A stretch of DNA of 64,000 nt from the NCBI GenBank assembly GCA_003574885.1, contig PJFC01000001.1:868001-932000 (forward strand), given 5' to 3'. The notes beneath the pieces are model-generated. The model was not told the DNA's origin, did no database searches, and was given only the letters and a program-made list of their open reading frames with translations. Shown piece by piece: positions 24,442-32,950 of the stretch. Position 1 is the stretch's first letter; each line of letters opens with the position of its first letter. The translations under genes were made by a program, and so were the position numbers. The stretch is from Geobacter sp. Lineage in GTDB: Bacteria > Desulfobacterota > Desulfuromonadia > Geobacterales > Geobacteraceae.

Positions 24442-25389
24442 TTACAGAATCGCATTAAACAGATAGCCGACGATGATAATTGCGCCGGCCACCGTACCGA
24501 AAAAGACCGCCAGCAGACGGTTCTTCAGCACATTTTTGAGGATGATCGCCTCGGGCAACGACAGGGCGGTAACCGCCATCATGAAGGCCAGGGTGGTGCC
24601 GATGGGGAGCCCCTTCTCCATCAGGGCGTGGACGATGGGAATCACGCCGGCAGCGTTGGAGTAGAGCGGCACCCCGATGAGGACCGCCAGCGGCACGGCG
24701 AAGGGATTGTCCCTCCCGGCATACCTGACCAGGAAGTCCTGCGGTGCATAGCCGTGGATAAAACCGCCGATGCCAACCCCGACCACCACGTAGGGCCAGA
24801 TCTTCTTCAGCAGCCCGGTCGTATACTCACGGGCGTAGTCGAGTTTCTGACGGAAGCTCATCACCGGGATCTCGCCATTTCCAACCTGCATCTCCCAGAC
24901 GTAGTCCTGGACGTATTTCTCCATCTTCAGCCTGCCGATGACGATACCCGCGACAATGGCCACCAGCAGTCCCGTGGCGATGTAGATAAGGGCTATCCGC
25001 CAGCCGAAGAGCCCCCAAAGCATGATCAGCGCTACTTCGTTGACCATGGGGGAGGAGACGAGAAATGAGAAGGTGACCCCGAGCGGTACCCCCGACTCCA
25101 CAAAACCGATAAACAGCGGCACTGCCGAGCAGGAGCAAAAGGGGGTAACGATGCCGAGCAGCGCTGCCAGGACGTTCCCCACGTAAAGCCGCTTGTGGGA
25201 GAGGATGCGCTTGGTCTTCTCGGGTGGGAAAGAGGAGCGGATGACCGCCACCACAAAGATGATGACGGTGAGGAGGAAGAATATCTTGATGGTGTCGTAG
25301 ATGAAGAAATTAAGAGCTTCGCCCAAATGGGTTCCGGGGGTGAGGCCCATGAGGGTGAACACGATGTAGTCGGCGAGGCTTTTCAGCAT
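24442..25389 (-). CDS. ArsP/UPF0718 family permease
   Basis: This 315-residue polytopic permease has the family motif TPFCSCSAVPLFIGFVESGVP at about 85-105, followed by SSPMVNEVAL in a second conserved turn. ArsP members export trivalent organoarsenicals; related SO0444-type members export copper or zinc. The CSCS cysteines are the expected metal ligands. ATG 25389 has GGAG six bases upstream and is preferred over the ATG at 25401. It is flanked by ArsR and a small thioredoxin, the standard context. The symbol arsP is plausible but substrate is not shown. Confidence 0.85.
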   Translation of the reverse strand: MLKSLADYIVFTLMGLTPGTHLGEALNFFIYDTIKIFFLLTVIIFVVAVIRSSFPPEKTKRILSHKRLYVGNVLAALLGIVTPFCSCSAVPLFIGFVESGVPLGVTFSFLVSSPMVNEVALIMLWGLFGWRIALIYIATGLLVAIVAGIVIGRLKMEKYVQDYVWEMQVGNGEIPVMSFRQKLDYAREYTTGLLKKIWPYVVVGVGIGGFIHGYAPQDFLVRYAGRDNPFAVPLAVLIGVPLYSNAAGVIPIVHALMEKGLPIGTTLAFMMAVTALSLPEAIILKNVLKNRLLAVFFGTVAGAIIIVGYLFNAIL

Positions 25390-25440
25390 GGAATGCTCCA
25401 TGAGCGTCTGATTGATTACTCACTTAATGAGACAAAAAAA

Positions 25441-25551
25441 TTATTCTTCGTAAAGCTCGATCGCTTTGCAGGCGGCTTTGCGGATAAGCTCTTCGGGGAG
25501 TTTTGTTTCGGTGAAAGCGACGGTAACCCCTTTATCAGCCAGATTTTTCAT
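25441..25551 (-). CDS. candidate 36-residue protein between ArsR and ArsP-type genes
   Basis: AAGGAGACGAAAC precedes an ATG at 25551 opening a 36-codon frame. The peptide begins MKNLADKGVTVAFTETK and ends RKAACKAIELYEE, with one cysteine and strand-helix character. It lies 24 bp after ArsR and 51 bp before the permease, in the same operon. The sequence reads like a fragment or a compact version of a larger soluble protein, but the ribosome site is excellent, so I expect it to be translated. Confidence 0.6.
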   Translation of the reverse strand: MKNLADKGVTVAFTETKLPEELIRKAACKAIELYEE

Positions 25552-25575
25552 GTTTCGTCTCCTTCAACTTTCGCG

Positions 25576-25890
25576 TTACACAGCCTTCATCAGTTCGTGC
25601 CGTTCGGAAATTTCCTGTTTCACAATCAAGGTAACAATGTCCACAATTTTCAGGACTTCAGGATGTTTAATGGCGTAAAAGATTTTAAGACCTTCCTTGC
25701 GGCGTGAAAGAACACCGGATGCCAGCATCATGTTCAGGTGGCGGGAGGTGTTGGACTGCTCTTCGTCAATGGCGGGAAATATCTCGCAGACGCATCGCTC
25801 CCCATCACGAAGAAAATCAATGATCTTCAGGCGGGTTGGCTGGGCCAGGGCCTTCAAAATATCGGCACGGAAATCAATCAAGCTTTTCAT
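25576..25890 (-). CDS. ArsR/SmtB family metalloregulator (permease operon)
   Basis: This 104-residue winged-helix repressor has the metal-sensing motif GERCVCEIFPA in the alpha-3 region, equivalent to ELCVCDL of ArsR, and recognition helix QSNTSRHLNMMLASGVLS. In ArsR proteins the CxC pair binds As(III) or Sb(III) and releases DNA. The gene heads the operon with the 36-residue protein, the permease and the thiol genes, and an inverted repeat overlaps its promoter, implying autoregulation. Confidence 0.92.
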   Translation of the reverse strand: MKSLIDFRADILKALAQPTRLKIIDFLRDGERCVCEIFPAIDEEQSNTSRHLNMMLASGVLSRRKEGLKIFYAIKHPEVLKIVDIVTLIVKQEISERHELMKAV

Positions 25891-25907
25891 AAGTGTCCCC
25901 CCAACTG

Positions 25908-25950
25908 CATGACTATATAATCATGTAGTTGATACTCCATGGTTTGTCAA
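25908..25950 (-). promoter_or_regulatory. arsR promoter overlapped by an inverted-repeat operator
   Basis: Minus-strand TTGACA (25950-25945) and TACATG (25927-25922) are 17 bp apart. A dyad CATGA-N8-TCATG (25908-25925) covers the -10 and start region, well placed for repression by ArsR. Confidence 0.6.
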
Positions 25951-26021
25951 ACAATTTCTATTCGAGCATTTTGCCGTCTGAGCGGGCGGGCTTGGCGCCT
26001 TTTCGCAAGCAGGCACTTCCC

Positions 26022-27302
26022 TTACTTATCGCTGATGCCAGGTTGTCGTCGCTCAACCTTTCTCATCACCACCGCCATCACTGCCGCAATGACAACGATC
26101 CCCCCCAGCAGTCCGGCAGAGATGAGCGGGTTGTTGAGCAGTGATGGATTGACCAGAAGCACCAGGCCGAGACCGAGCATCATCAGTCCCGACACCAGTT
26201 TCAATATCCGCCCCTGCCATTCGGTGAGTTTTCTGCTGCCGAGGGTCACGGTGAATACCCCGACGATGACCGCCAGTGGAATGATGTAAACTCCATTGTA
26301 GAAGGCCAGGTAGAGGTAGTACATCGAGGTGGAAAGATGCTGCAGGGTCAGCATTCTCGTGAAGACCATGGGGAAACCAGCGGTGCAGAGAAGCTCGTAG
26401 CTGTTGGCTGCCAGAGCCAGAACCGCCGTGCCAGTCACCATCGCGAAGAGCGAGTCGGCCCTGAGGAGATTTCTCATGCGGGCAAAGAGCTTCGGCTTTT
26501 GTCCTTCAGGGATCACCAGTGAGATCCCCTGCTCGAAATAGAAAAAATCCTTGATGTTGATACCCGCAACCACGAGGGCGATGATTCCCGCCGCCATGGT
26601 GACCGCCGGCAGCGTGCCGGTGAGCAGGAACAGGTTCAGCCAGGCTGCCATGAAAACGAAGTAGACAACTCCCGAGAAAATAACGAATACGCCGCCGATG
26701 AGGAGCATGCGGGAGCGCGAATGGGCATGAATGAGGAGACTCAGGAGGAAGAAAAGAACGAAGAAGGCGCAGGGATTGAAGCTGTCCAGGCCGGCGATGA
26801 CCAGGGTGAAAACCGGCAGGGAAACGCTGGAGGTATCAACCCTCCCGATGAGTGGGATCGTAAGGGTATCTGCGTCGGCACGTGGGTGACCGGGAGGGGT
26901 GGCGGCAACCCCTTCCAGGGCGGATTTGACGTGCTGTTCGAGCTCGACGGCGATCTCCGGCGAAAAGCCGCTCATCATCCGGTTTCCAATGATGAAGGTC
27001 GGAACGCCGGTTGCCTCCTGGTTGCAGGTCTTTGCCATCGCCATGAGGCGGGAGATGTTCTCCTGGTGTTTCAGCACCTCGTATGATTCTATCCTCAGTG
27101 CCGGGTATTTTCGCTGCAGCTCTTCAAGGAACGGCTTTGCGCGCGCGCAGTGTGGACACCCTTCGCCCCAGAAGAAGTACAGGGTTATCCCCGGGGAGTT
27201 GCCCGCTTTGCCCGCAACCGCTCCTGGCCCGGCAAGAAGAACCAGGGAGATGAAGAGTGAGGTCAGTACCCTGCAAATAGCGTGCTTCATGCGGGCCACC
27301 AT
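26022..27302 (-). CDS. thioredoxin-CcdA fusion, exported thiol reductase
   Basis: This 426-residue protein joins an exported thioredoxin/glutaredoxin-like domain (YFFWGEGCPHCARAKPFLEEL near 45-62, GVPTFIIGNRMMSG) to a C-terminal CcdA-like membrane domain. The membrane half has about seven segments with NPCAFFVLFFLLSLLIH near 180 and a second Cys in SYELLCTAGFP. The build is that of a compact DsbD able to move electrons from cytoplasm to its own periplasmic CPHC site. The start is 27302 (GAGG 8 nt upstream) or 27290. It lies between two arsenic gene groups, so a link to metalloid thiol chemistry is likely. Confidence 0.85.
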   Translation of the reverse strand: MVARMKHAICRVLTSLFISLVLLAGPGAVAGKAGNSPGITLYFFWGEGCPHCARAKPFLEELQRKYPALRIESYEVLKHQENISRLMAMAKTCNQEATGVPTFIIGNRMMSGFSPEIAVELEQHVKSALEGVAATPPGHPRADADTLTIPLIGRVDTSSVSLPVFTLVIAGLDSFNPCAFFVLFFLLSLLIHAHSRSRMLLIGGVFVIFSGVVYFVFMAAWLNLFLLTGTLPAVTMAAGIIALVVAGINIKDFFYFEQGISLVIPEGQKPKLFARMRNLLRADSLFAMVTGTAVLALAANSYELLCTAGFPMVFTRMLTLQHLSTSMYYLYLAFYNGVYIIPLAVIVGVFTVTLGSRKLTEWQGRILKLVSGLMMLGLGLVLLVNPSLLNNPLISAGLLGGIVVIAAVMAVVMRKVERRQPGISDK

Positions 27303-27414
27303 GCATCCAGCCTCGGGGGTGCTTCACTGGTACCGTCGTTACTTCGATTCGCGCTGTCTTCCGGCCAGCTTCTCCTTGATATGGGCGATGAACGCCTCCT
27401 CATCGGGAATGTTA

Positions 27415-27438
27415 GAATGAATATATCGCTATTCACTC
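27415..27438. promoter_or_regulatory. putative ArsR-type operator downstream of acr3
   Basis: GAATGAATA-TATCGC-TATTCACTC is a 9-bp inverted repeat with one mismatch, in the 170-bp gap before the thioredoxin-CcdA fusion, and of the AT-rich SmtB/ArsR style. Confidence 0.5.
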
Positions 27439-27473
27439 ATATTGCCAGCATGATAATTGCTCAGCACCTATCA

Positions 27474-28535
27474 TCAGCTTGTCCCTCCGACCGGTGCGAA
27501 GTGTTTGCGCTGAAACCATAAGGCCACGTTCACCAGTCCGATCATCACCGGCACTTCCACCAGAGGCCCGATGACAGCGGCAAAAGCCGCTCCCGAGTTC
27601 AGACCGAACACCGCCACCGCCACGGCGATTGCCAATTCAAAATTATTGCTGGCCGCAGTGAATGCCAGAGTCGTGGTCTTGGAGTAGTCGGTCCCCAGTT
27701 TCTTCCCCATCCAAAAGGATACCAGGAACATGACGATGAAGTAGATCAGCATCGGGATGGCGATCCGCACCACGTCCATTGGTAACTGGACAATTAACTG
27801 TCCCTTCAGGCTGAACATGACCACGATGGTAAACAGCAGGGCTATCAGCGTGATAGGCGCGATCTTCGGCACAAACTCCCGGTGGTACCGTTCCTTGCCC
27901 ATGACCTTCACGCCAATCAGCCGGGTCAAAGCCCCGGCGATACAGGGGATTCCCAGATAGATAAAGACGCTCTCGGCGATCTGTTTGATGCTGACGTCGA
28001 CCACGACCCCTTTCAGCCCGATCAGCGGCGGCAGCACGGTGATGAAGAACCAGGCGTAGACGCTGTAGAAAAGAACCTGGAAGATACTGTTGAAAGCCAC
28101 CAACCCAGCAGCGTACTCTGTACTTCCTTTGGCCAGTTCATTCCAGACCATGACCATGGCGATGCAGCGGGCCAGCCCGATCATGATCAGGCCGACCATG
28201 TACTCCGGCTTTTCAGGCAGGAACACCACGGCCAGGAAGAACATCAGCACCGGCCCGATCAGCCAGTTCTGAGCCAGTGACAGACCGAGCACCTTCTTGT
28301 TGTGGAAGACCTCCGGCATCTCTTCGTATTTCACTTTGGCAAATGGCGGGTACATCATCAAAATCAGGCCGACGGCGATGGGGACGTTGGTGGTCCCGAC
28401 CTGGAAGCTGTTGACGAAGGATTTCACTCCGGGGACAAAATAGCCGAGTCCCACGCCAAGAGCCATCGCGGCAAAGATCCAGAGGGTCAGCCAGCGGTCG
28501 AGAAAGGACAGCTTGCGTGAGACATGCTCGCTCAT
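27474..28535 (-). CDS. acr3: Acr3 family arsenite efflux transporter
   Basis: This 353-residue permease has ten membrane segments and the Acr3 signature [20 protein letters not shown] near residue 120, whose cysteine is essential in characterised Acr3 proteins, and a second conserved segment [23 protein letters not shown]. It expels As(III) using the proton gradient. ATG 28535 overlaps the arsC stop as ATGA, following GGAGGGG. ArsC and Acr3 thus form a reduce-and-export pair. Confidence 0.95.
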   Translation of the reverse strand: MSEHVSRKLSFLDRWLTLWIFAAMALGVGLGYFVPGVKSFVNSFQVGTTNVPIAVGLILMMYPPFAKVKYEEMPEVFHNKKVLGLSLAQNWLIGPVLMFFLAVVFLPEKPEYMVGLIMIGLARCIAMVMVWNELAKGSTEYAAGLVAFNSIFQVLFYSVYAWFFITVLPPLIGLKGVVVDVSIKQIAESVFIYLGIPCIAGALTRLIGVKVMGKERYHREFVPKIAPITLIALLFTIVVMFSLKGQLIVQLPMDVVRIAIPMLIYFIVMFLVSFWMGKKLGTDYSKTTTLAFTAASNNFELAIAVAVAVFGLNSGAAFAAVIGPLVEVPVMIGLVNVALWFQRKHFAPVGGTS

Positions 28536-28954
28536 GGTTCCACCCCTCCTATCAAATAGTCAGTCAGTATTCGGCGGATCTCATCCCTTACCCTTCTGAA
28601 CTCGGGCAAAACCTCTTCAGGGGAGCCAAGAAGCTGGGACGGGTCGTCGAAGCCGATATGCACACGCTGTACTCCTCCGAAGAAGATCGGGCACTGTTCA
28701 TTGGCCGATCCGCAGAGGGTTATGACGTAATCAAACCGTTGGTCCGCAAACTGGTCGAAGGTCTTGGAATGGTGGTGGGAGATATCGATTCCCAGTTCTG
28801 CCAGCACGCGAATTGCCAGCGGATTGACCCGGGTGGCTTCGGTGCCGGCGGAAAAGGCCGCAAATCTATCCCCCAAGTCGTGGTTGACCAGCCCTTCTGC
28901 CATCTGGGACCGGCAGGAGTTGTGGGTGCAAAGGAAAAGAACTTTTTTCTTCAT
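28532..28954 (-). CDS. arsC: arsenate reductase, thioredoxin-coupled LMW-phosphatase type
   Basis: This 140-residue protein has the P-loop [14 protein letters not shown], giving Cys9-x5-Arg15, and two further cysteines in [11 protein letters not shown] that complete the disulfide relay of Staphylococcus-type ArsC. It also has the late [10 protein letters not shown] acid loop. It reduces arsenate to arsenite using thioredoxin, several of which are encoded nearby. It lies 71 bp after arsR with a perfect dyad in between and overlaps acr3. Confidence 0.95.
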   Translation of the reverse strand: MKKKVLFLCTHNSCRSQMAEGLVNHDLGDRFAAFSAGTEATRVNPLAIRVLAELGIDISHHHSKTFDQFADQRFDYVITLCGSANEQCPIFFGGVQRVHIGFDDPSQLLGSPEEVLPEFRRVRDEIRRILTDYLIGGVEP

Positions 28955-28967
28955 ATCAATTCTTTCT

Positions 28968-28989
28968 TTAATCCGGATTTATGGATTAA
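28968..28989. promoter_or_regulatory. putative second ArsR operator before arsC
   Basis: TTAATCC-N8-GGATTAA is a perfect 7-bp inverted repeat in the arsR-arsC gap. It shares the ATCC/GGAT half-site with the arsR promoter site at 29379-29394. Confidence 0.55.
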
Positions 28990-29024
28990 TTCGCATAAAA
29001 ATTTTTGCCCTCACCTCACCTCCA

Positions 29025-29366
29025 TTATGCACAGACATTCCCGCGACTCAATCCGCGGAGCCGCTCGATGTCGGACTTTGTCACCGCTGCATCCCGAAGG
29101 AAATGGCGCAGGATGGGGAGAAGCGACTGCTGGAGCGGGCCAGGCTGTTTGACAATGGAGTAATAGATCCATACCCCTTCCCGGCGGACACGGAGCCATC
29201 CCGCATTTCTGAGATGGGAAAGGTGCCGCGAAACGGTGGACTGGGGGAGCTGCAGGGCAGCCATCAGGTCGCAGACACAGAGCTCCTCTTCTTCCAGAAG
29301 CAGTGCCAGCACGCGGAGACGGGTTTCGTCTTCGAGGGATTGAAATGTTGAAGCGATAGTTTCCAT
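29025..29366 (-). CDS. arsR: ArsR family arsenical repressor
   Basis: This 113-residue winged-helix protein has the exact ArsR sensing motif EEELCVCDLMAAL and recognition helix PQSTVSRHLSHLRNAGWL. It should repress the arsC-acr3 unit and itself and release DNA on As(III). ATG 29366 lies 7 bp after a -10 box, with no ribosome site, so the message is probably leaderless; a longer ATG at 29417 would start upstream of the promoter. The C-terminus (LRGLSRGNVCA) carries an extra cysteine. Confidence 0.93.
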   Translation of the reverse strand: METIASTFQSLEDETRLRVLALLLEEEELCVCDLMAALQLPQSTVSRHLSHLRNAGWLRVRREGVWIYYSIVKQPGPLQQSLLPILRHFLRDAAVTKSDIERLRGLSRGNVCA

Positions 29367-29373
29367 GTTTTTG

Positions 29374-29402
29374 AATATATCCGTTAATGCGGATTGAGTA
29401 AA
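29374..29402 (-). promoter_or_regulatory. arsR-arsC-acr3 promoter with internal operator
   Basis: Minus-strand TTTACT (29402-29397) and TATATT (29379-29374) are 17 bp apart. The dyad ATCCG-N6-CGGAT (29379-29394) fills the spacer. Confidence 0.65.
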
Positions 29403-29546
29403 GAGGTTTTTGTGCATTTAGGGCTTTTGTCAATTCTGTCAGCAGAATGCAAAAGTAAGCCTGCTGAATTCAGTGGTATTGGTGTGGACGGTGGCGCCTG
29501 GCTGGTGTAGAATTGCCGCTGCTATCACGACTCTGTTGAGAGGTGC

Positions 29547-30617
29547 ATGAATATGACGCAATTCGTTAAGGGGCGCGGCGCCAAGAGTGGCCTGCCGCCC
29601 GGGACCCTGGTACATATCGGTGAGACGACTGACAGACCGGTAACTATTCACGTTATGGACTATGACGGGGAAGGGTGCCGGGAGAGCCAGCTGCAGTCAG
29701 TTTCCCAGTGTATTCCCTACCGGGATGCGCGGACGGTGACCTGGATAAACGTGGACAGCGTCCAGCAAGCAGATATTATCCAGCAACTGGGAGAGTGTTT
29801 CGGTCTCCACCCCCTGGTGATGGAGGATATCCTCAATACTACCCAGCGGCCGAAGCTTGAAGTGTACGGCGACTATCTCTTCGTCGTCATGAAGATGTTG
29901 CACAACAACGGGCACTCCGAGGTCCGCGCGGAGCAGGTCTGCTTCATTCTCGGTCCCAATCATGTGCTGTCGTTCCAGGAAGGAATAGCGGGGGACGTGT
30001 TCGATCCTGTCCGGATAAGACTCCGGGGGGGGAAGGGGCGCATCAGGGCCGCCGGCGCCGATTACCTGCTTTATGCCCTAATCGACGCCATCGTCGACAA
30101 CTATTTCGTGGTGCTGGAGCAACTTGGGGAAGAGATCGAAGCACTTGAGGACGAGGTAGTCTCCCGGCCGACCCCCCATACTGTCCGTCGCATCCATGGC
30201 ATGAAGCGGCGGATGATCTTTCTGCGTAGGGTGGTCTGGCCCCTGCGAGAAGTGATCGCCTCCCTGCAGCGGGGGGAATCGGATCTGATTCAGGACGCAA
30301 CGCAAGTCTACCTGCGCGACGTCTACGACCATACCATCCAGGCGATGGACTCCATCGACACCTTCCGGGACATGCTCTCCGGCATTCTGGACGTCTACCT
30401 GTCGAGCCTCTCCAACCGGATGAACGAGATCATGAAGTTTCTCACTATCATCGGCACCATCTTCATCCCTCTCACCTTCATCGTCGGGGTGTACGGCATG
30501 AATTTCCAGAACATACCGGAACTGAAGTGGCAATGGGGCTACTATGCTGTCATTGGACTCATGGCGGTCATCGCGGGGGGGATGCTTGTCTATTTCAAGC
30601 GGAAGCGGTGGTTGTGA
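29547..30617 (+). CDS. corA: CorA family magnesium/cobalt channel
   Basis: This 356-residue protein has a large cytoplasmic N-domain with the family stretches WINVDSVQQADIIQQL and FGLHPLVMEDILNTTQRPK. A long stalk helix follows, with two C-terminal membrane segments separated by the selectivity motif YGMNF near residue 320. The motif is followed by NIPELKWQWGY, the usual periplasmic loop. It forms pentameric Mg2+ channels. AGGTGC before the ATG is a modest ribosome site. It has its own shared terminator with the convergent porin gene. Confidence 0.95.
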   Translation: MNMTQFVKGRGAKSGLPPGTLVHIGETTDRPVTIHVMDYDGEGCRESQLQSVSQCIPYRDARTVTWINVDSVQQADIIQQLGECFGLHPLVMEDILNTTQRPKLEVYGDYLFVVMKMLHNNGHSEVRAEQVCFILGPNHVLSFQEGIAGDVFDPVRIRLRGGKGRIRAAGADYLLYALIDAIVDNYFVVLEQLGEEIEALEDEVVSRPTPHTVRRIHGMKRRMIFLRRVVWPLREVIASLQRGESDLIQDATQVYLRDVYDHTIQAMDSIDTFRDMLSGILDVYLSSLSNRMNEIMKFLTIIGTIFIPLTFIVGVYGMNFQNIPELKWQWGYYAVIGLMAVIAGGMLVYFKRKRWL

Positions 30618-30653
30618 TATTTTCCTGCCGAGCGGGGCGAAGTTCTGAACGAA

Positions 30654-30685
30654 AAAAAGGGGACCTCGTTGGTCCCCTTTTCGCA
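30654..30685. terminator. bidirectional terminator between corA and the OmpW-like gene
   Basis: AAAAGGGGACC-loop-GGTCCCCTTTT, with an A-run and T-run on the two sides, serves both convergent genes. Confidence 0.88.
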
Positions 30686-30707
30686 TTCAGCCAAGTCTAT
30701 TCCTTTG

Positions 30708-31307
30708 CTACCAGTTTTTGGGCAGGAACAGCCGCACTCCGAACGTTCCGATAAAACTCATCGGATCGTATCTCCCTATGGTTGTGTTGTTCAACATGAT
30801 GTCGCTCTTGCTGCCCGCCACAAACCTGAAGTCGGCGGTCGCTACGATGCTTTTGGTGATGAAGTAGTCAAGCCCGGCACTGGCGTGTCCGCCGTAGGCC
30901 CAATCTATGGTGGAATTTGTTATGTCACCTTTGATGAAGTCGGCGCCGGCACCAATATAGGGGACAAGCCGCTTCTCGGGCATGATCCGGTGCTGGAGGC
31001 CAAGCGAGATGTTGGTGGTCTGCTGTTCCGCAACTTTTGCACCTCCTACCTTTATGTCGGTGGCAGGAGCGTGAGTAACATCCAGTTCGAGGGCGAAATT
31101 ATCGCCCAGACCGTAGATCAGTCCACCACCCCCCACAAAGCCGGTGTTGTGTTCACCGATTTCCGCCCCTCCGATTTCCAAATCTTTGAGCGGCACGGTA
31201 AATCCGAGCTTGCCTGTCAGTCCCAGCCTGCCGTTGATGCTTTCGGCCATGGCGTTGCCGGTGACAAGTGAAAAGGCAACAACAGCTAATATAGTAATTC
31301 TACGCAT
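30708..31307 (-). CDS. outer membrane beta-barrel protein, OmpW-like
   Basis: This 199-residue exported protein has a signal peptide ending AMA and eight amphipathic strands alternating with Gly-rich turns: GRLGLTGKLGFTVPL, GFVGGGGLIYGLGDNFALELDVTHAP and LVPYIGAGADFIKG. It ends in a terminal strand GTFGVRLFLPKNW with the C-terminal aromatic residue used by the BAM complex. This fits the OmpW/OmpX small-barrel group. GGAGGG precedes ATG 31307. Its ligand, if any, is unknown. Confidence 0.82.
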   Translation of the reverse strand: MRRITILAVVAFSLVTGNAMAESINGRLGLTGKLGFTVPLKDLEIGGAEIGEHNTGFVGGGGLIYGLGDNFALELDVTHAPATDIKVGGAKVAEQQTTNISLGLQHRIMPEKRLVPYIGAGADFIKGDITNSTIDWAYGGHASAGLDYFITKSIVATADFRFVAGSKSDIMLNNTTIGRYDPMSFIGTFGVRLFLPKNW

Positions 31308-31384
31308 ATTCCCTCCTGTATTGTTATCGATAAAAAAATAATCAAATTTAGAAAACATTTAGCTCTCATAAAGGGAAAGCCAAA

Positions 31385-32518
31385 TCATCTGGTAAGAGTT
31401 GCAGATGTACTATTACTCGCTGAATCCTTTACTGAAATAGTTACCCAATTTGTCCATGCAGTCGTATCAACCAAGTGTGCTGTTATGGTGCTTCCTAAAA
31501 TCGTTGCTGTCACAAGTGAAGTATTAGAAGATGTGACGGTGTAGGGTGGTGTACCACCAGCAACGGTGAGCGTTATATCAGTTGAAGTCCCGAATGAAGC
31601 AAAGGATGGGCTTAGCGTGAGTACAGAGTTTGAAGCTAATGAGTAGGTGCCACCGATATAGGCGATTACAGGAAGTGCATCGTTGGTCACAGCTTGGTAA
31701 ACTACAGATGCCGCAGTTACTAATCCGGGAAGTGGCGTGTCAATGGTTACTGAAACATTGAATATGCCTTGACCGGCAGAATCTGTTACGACTGTAGTCG
31801 GTGAGCTTATTATTACCGATGTTGCACCGGTGGAGTTGTACGTAGACAGGGAAACCGGAACACCGACCCGTGGATTGCCATTGGAGTCGGTTACCTTAAA
31901 GGGCAGTTGTTGTAAGAAGGTAAATGAAGATACAGTGCCAAAAACGAGATTTTCTGAAGCTGGTGGTAACTGATTTATCTGTGCACCAGGGTTAAGTCCA
32001 GCGCTTTCAGTAAACATTATAACGCCACCACCCCTCACAATCTGGAAAGTGGTGGTAGCGGTAGCAGTCTGTCCGCTGATTGTCCCGGTGCCCTGTACGA
32101 TTACGTTTGCGGTTTCAAGAATGTTGCCGGTTGTTATGCGTGTTACCGCAATGCCATTTGAGTCGGTAGTTACCGTGGCCAGGCCTGGATCGATGGTTGC
32201 GGGGCCATTGACGGGTTCAATGATGCTGAATGTGACTGGAACGCCGGAAACGGCTGTACCATTCTGTACAAGCTTTGCCGTCACAAGCACATGACCGTTA
32301 TTGACGTCAATAGTTGTACGGTCTGACGCCAACGTAATACCTGTCTTACCGGTGGCAGTTGAAATGTTCCCAAATATGGGGCTCGCTCCACCGGTGGTGG
32401 AATTGGCATCATTGTTTGAGAAAGGGCTAGCAGTGCCGTTCGAACTGCTTCCGCAACCACATAATGTTAACAACATGAAGGAAAACAGGAAGGGCACAAT
32501 CATTTTCAGGCAGCGCAT
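31385..32518 (-). CDS. Ig-like domain lipoprotein
   Basis: This 377-residue lipoprotein has lipobox LTLCGC followed by a Ser/Asn-rich linker. It carries two to three bacterial Ig-like (Big-1 type) domains: VTAKLVQNGTAVSGVPVTFSI with TVTTDSNGIAVTRIT, then PFKVTDSNGNPRVGVPVSLS with VTDSAGQGIFNVSV, and a last domain near GGTPPYTVTSSN. Such proteins act at the cell surface in adhesion or matrix. Base composition is clearly more AT-rich than its neighbours and codon choice is looser, which hints at transfer or relaxed selection. GGAGGAG precedes ATG 32518. Confidence 0.82.
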   Translation of the reverse strand: MRCLKMIVPFLFSFMLLTLCGCGSSSNGTASPFSNNDANSTTGGASPIFGNISTATGKTGITLASDRTTIDVNNGHVLVTAKLVQNGTAVSGVPVTFSIIEPVNGPATIDPGLATVTTDSNGIAVTRITTGNILETANVIVQGTGTISGQTATATTTFQIVRGGGVIMFTESAGLNPGAQINQLPPASENLVFGTVSSFTFLQQLPFKVTDSNGNPRVGVPVSLSTYNSTGATSVIISSPTTVVTDSAGQGIFNVSVTIDTPLPGLVTAASVVYQAVTNDALPVIAYIGGTYSLASNSVLTLSPSFASFGTSTDITLTVAGGTPPYTVTSSNTSLVTATILGSTITAHLVDTTAWTNWVTISVKDSASNSTSATLTR

Positions 32519-32950
32519 AACTCCTCCTTTATAATCGCATACGGGTGCTTGTTCCGATAACATGACTGTCTTCATTGTCAGGCTGATGCACGCTATAGAC
32601 ATCAATATGCGGCGGGAAGCCCTGTGTTGCGTTAGAATCGGATTATAAATTTACATTAACTAGCACGAAAGTCAAGGCTGAAGCTTAAAAAAACTTCACC
32701 AGGACAAGGGGTTTCAGGGTCTTTGAAGTTTAGAGTGGCGTGGAATTGGCGTTTGCGCAGGTGGATGAGGAGACAATCATGAATTCCGGGGTGTTGCCGC
32801 CAGATGCCTGATCTCATCAGAGGACGGGTGGCGGCCCGTATAGTTCGTTATAAAGAGGACTTCCTCGTTTTGCGTTCCATCTGCTTGAATATTCTCCTGA
32901 AGATTGTATGCTGTATGTTGATTATGCTTAATAATTCAGGGAGGTGGACC
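32519..32950. other. long divergent intergenic region with a hairpin leader
   Basis: About 430 bp between two divergent lipoprotein genes. It holds AT-rich promoter DNA and a two-tier hairpin at 32796-32835 (outer GCCGCCA/TGGCGGC, inner CTGAT/ATCAG) in the leader of the plus-strand gene. No gene is supported. Confidence 0.5.

Noticed and set aside
27339-27413. Minus-strand coding-like fragment IPDEEAFIAHIKEKLAGRQ between acr3 and the thioredoxin-CcdA fusion
   Set aside because: The frame has no start codon between an upstream stop and this segment, so I cannot call a gene; it may be a remnant.
32781-32813. Ten-codon frame with a GGAG site in the leader of the Lpp-like gene
   Set aside because: Too short to support as a gene; could be a leader peptide but nothing else points to it.
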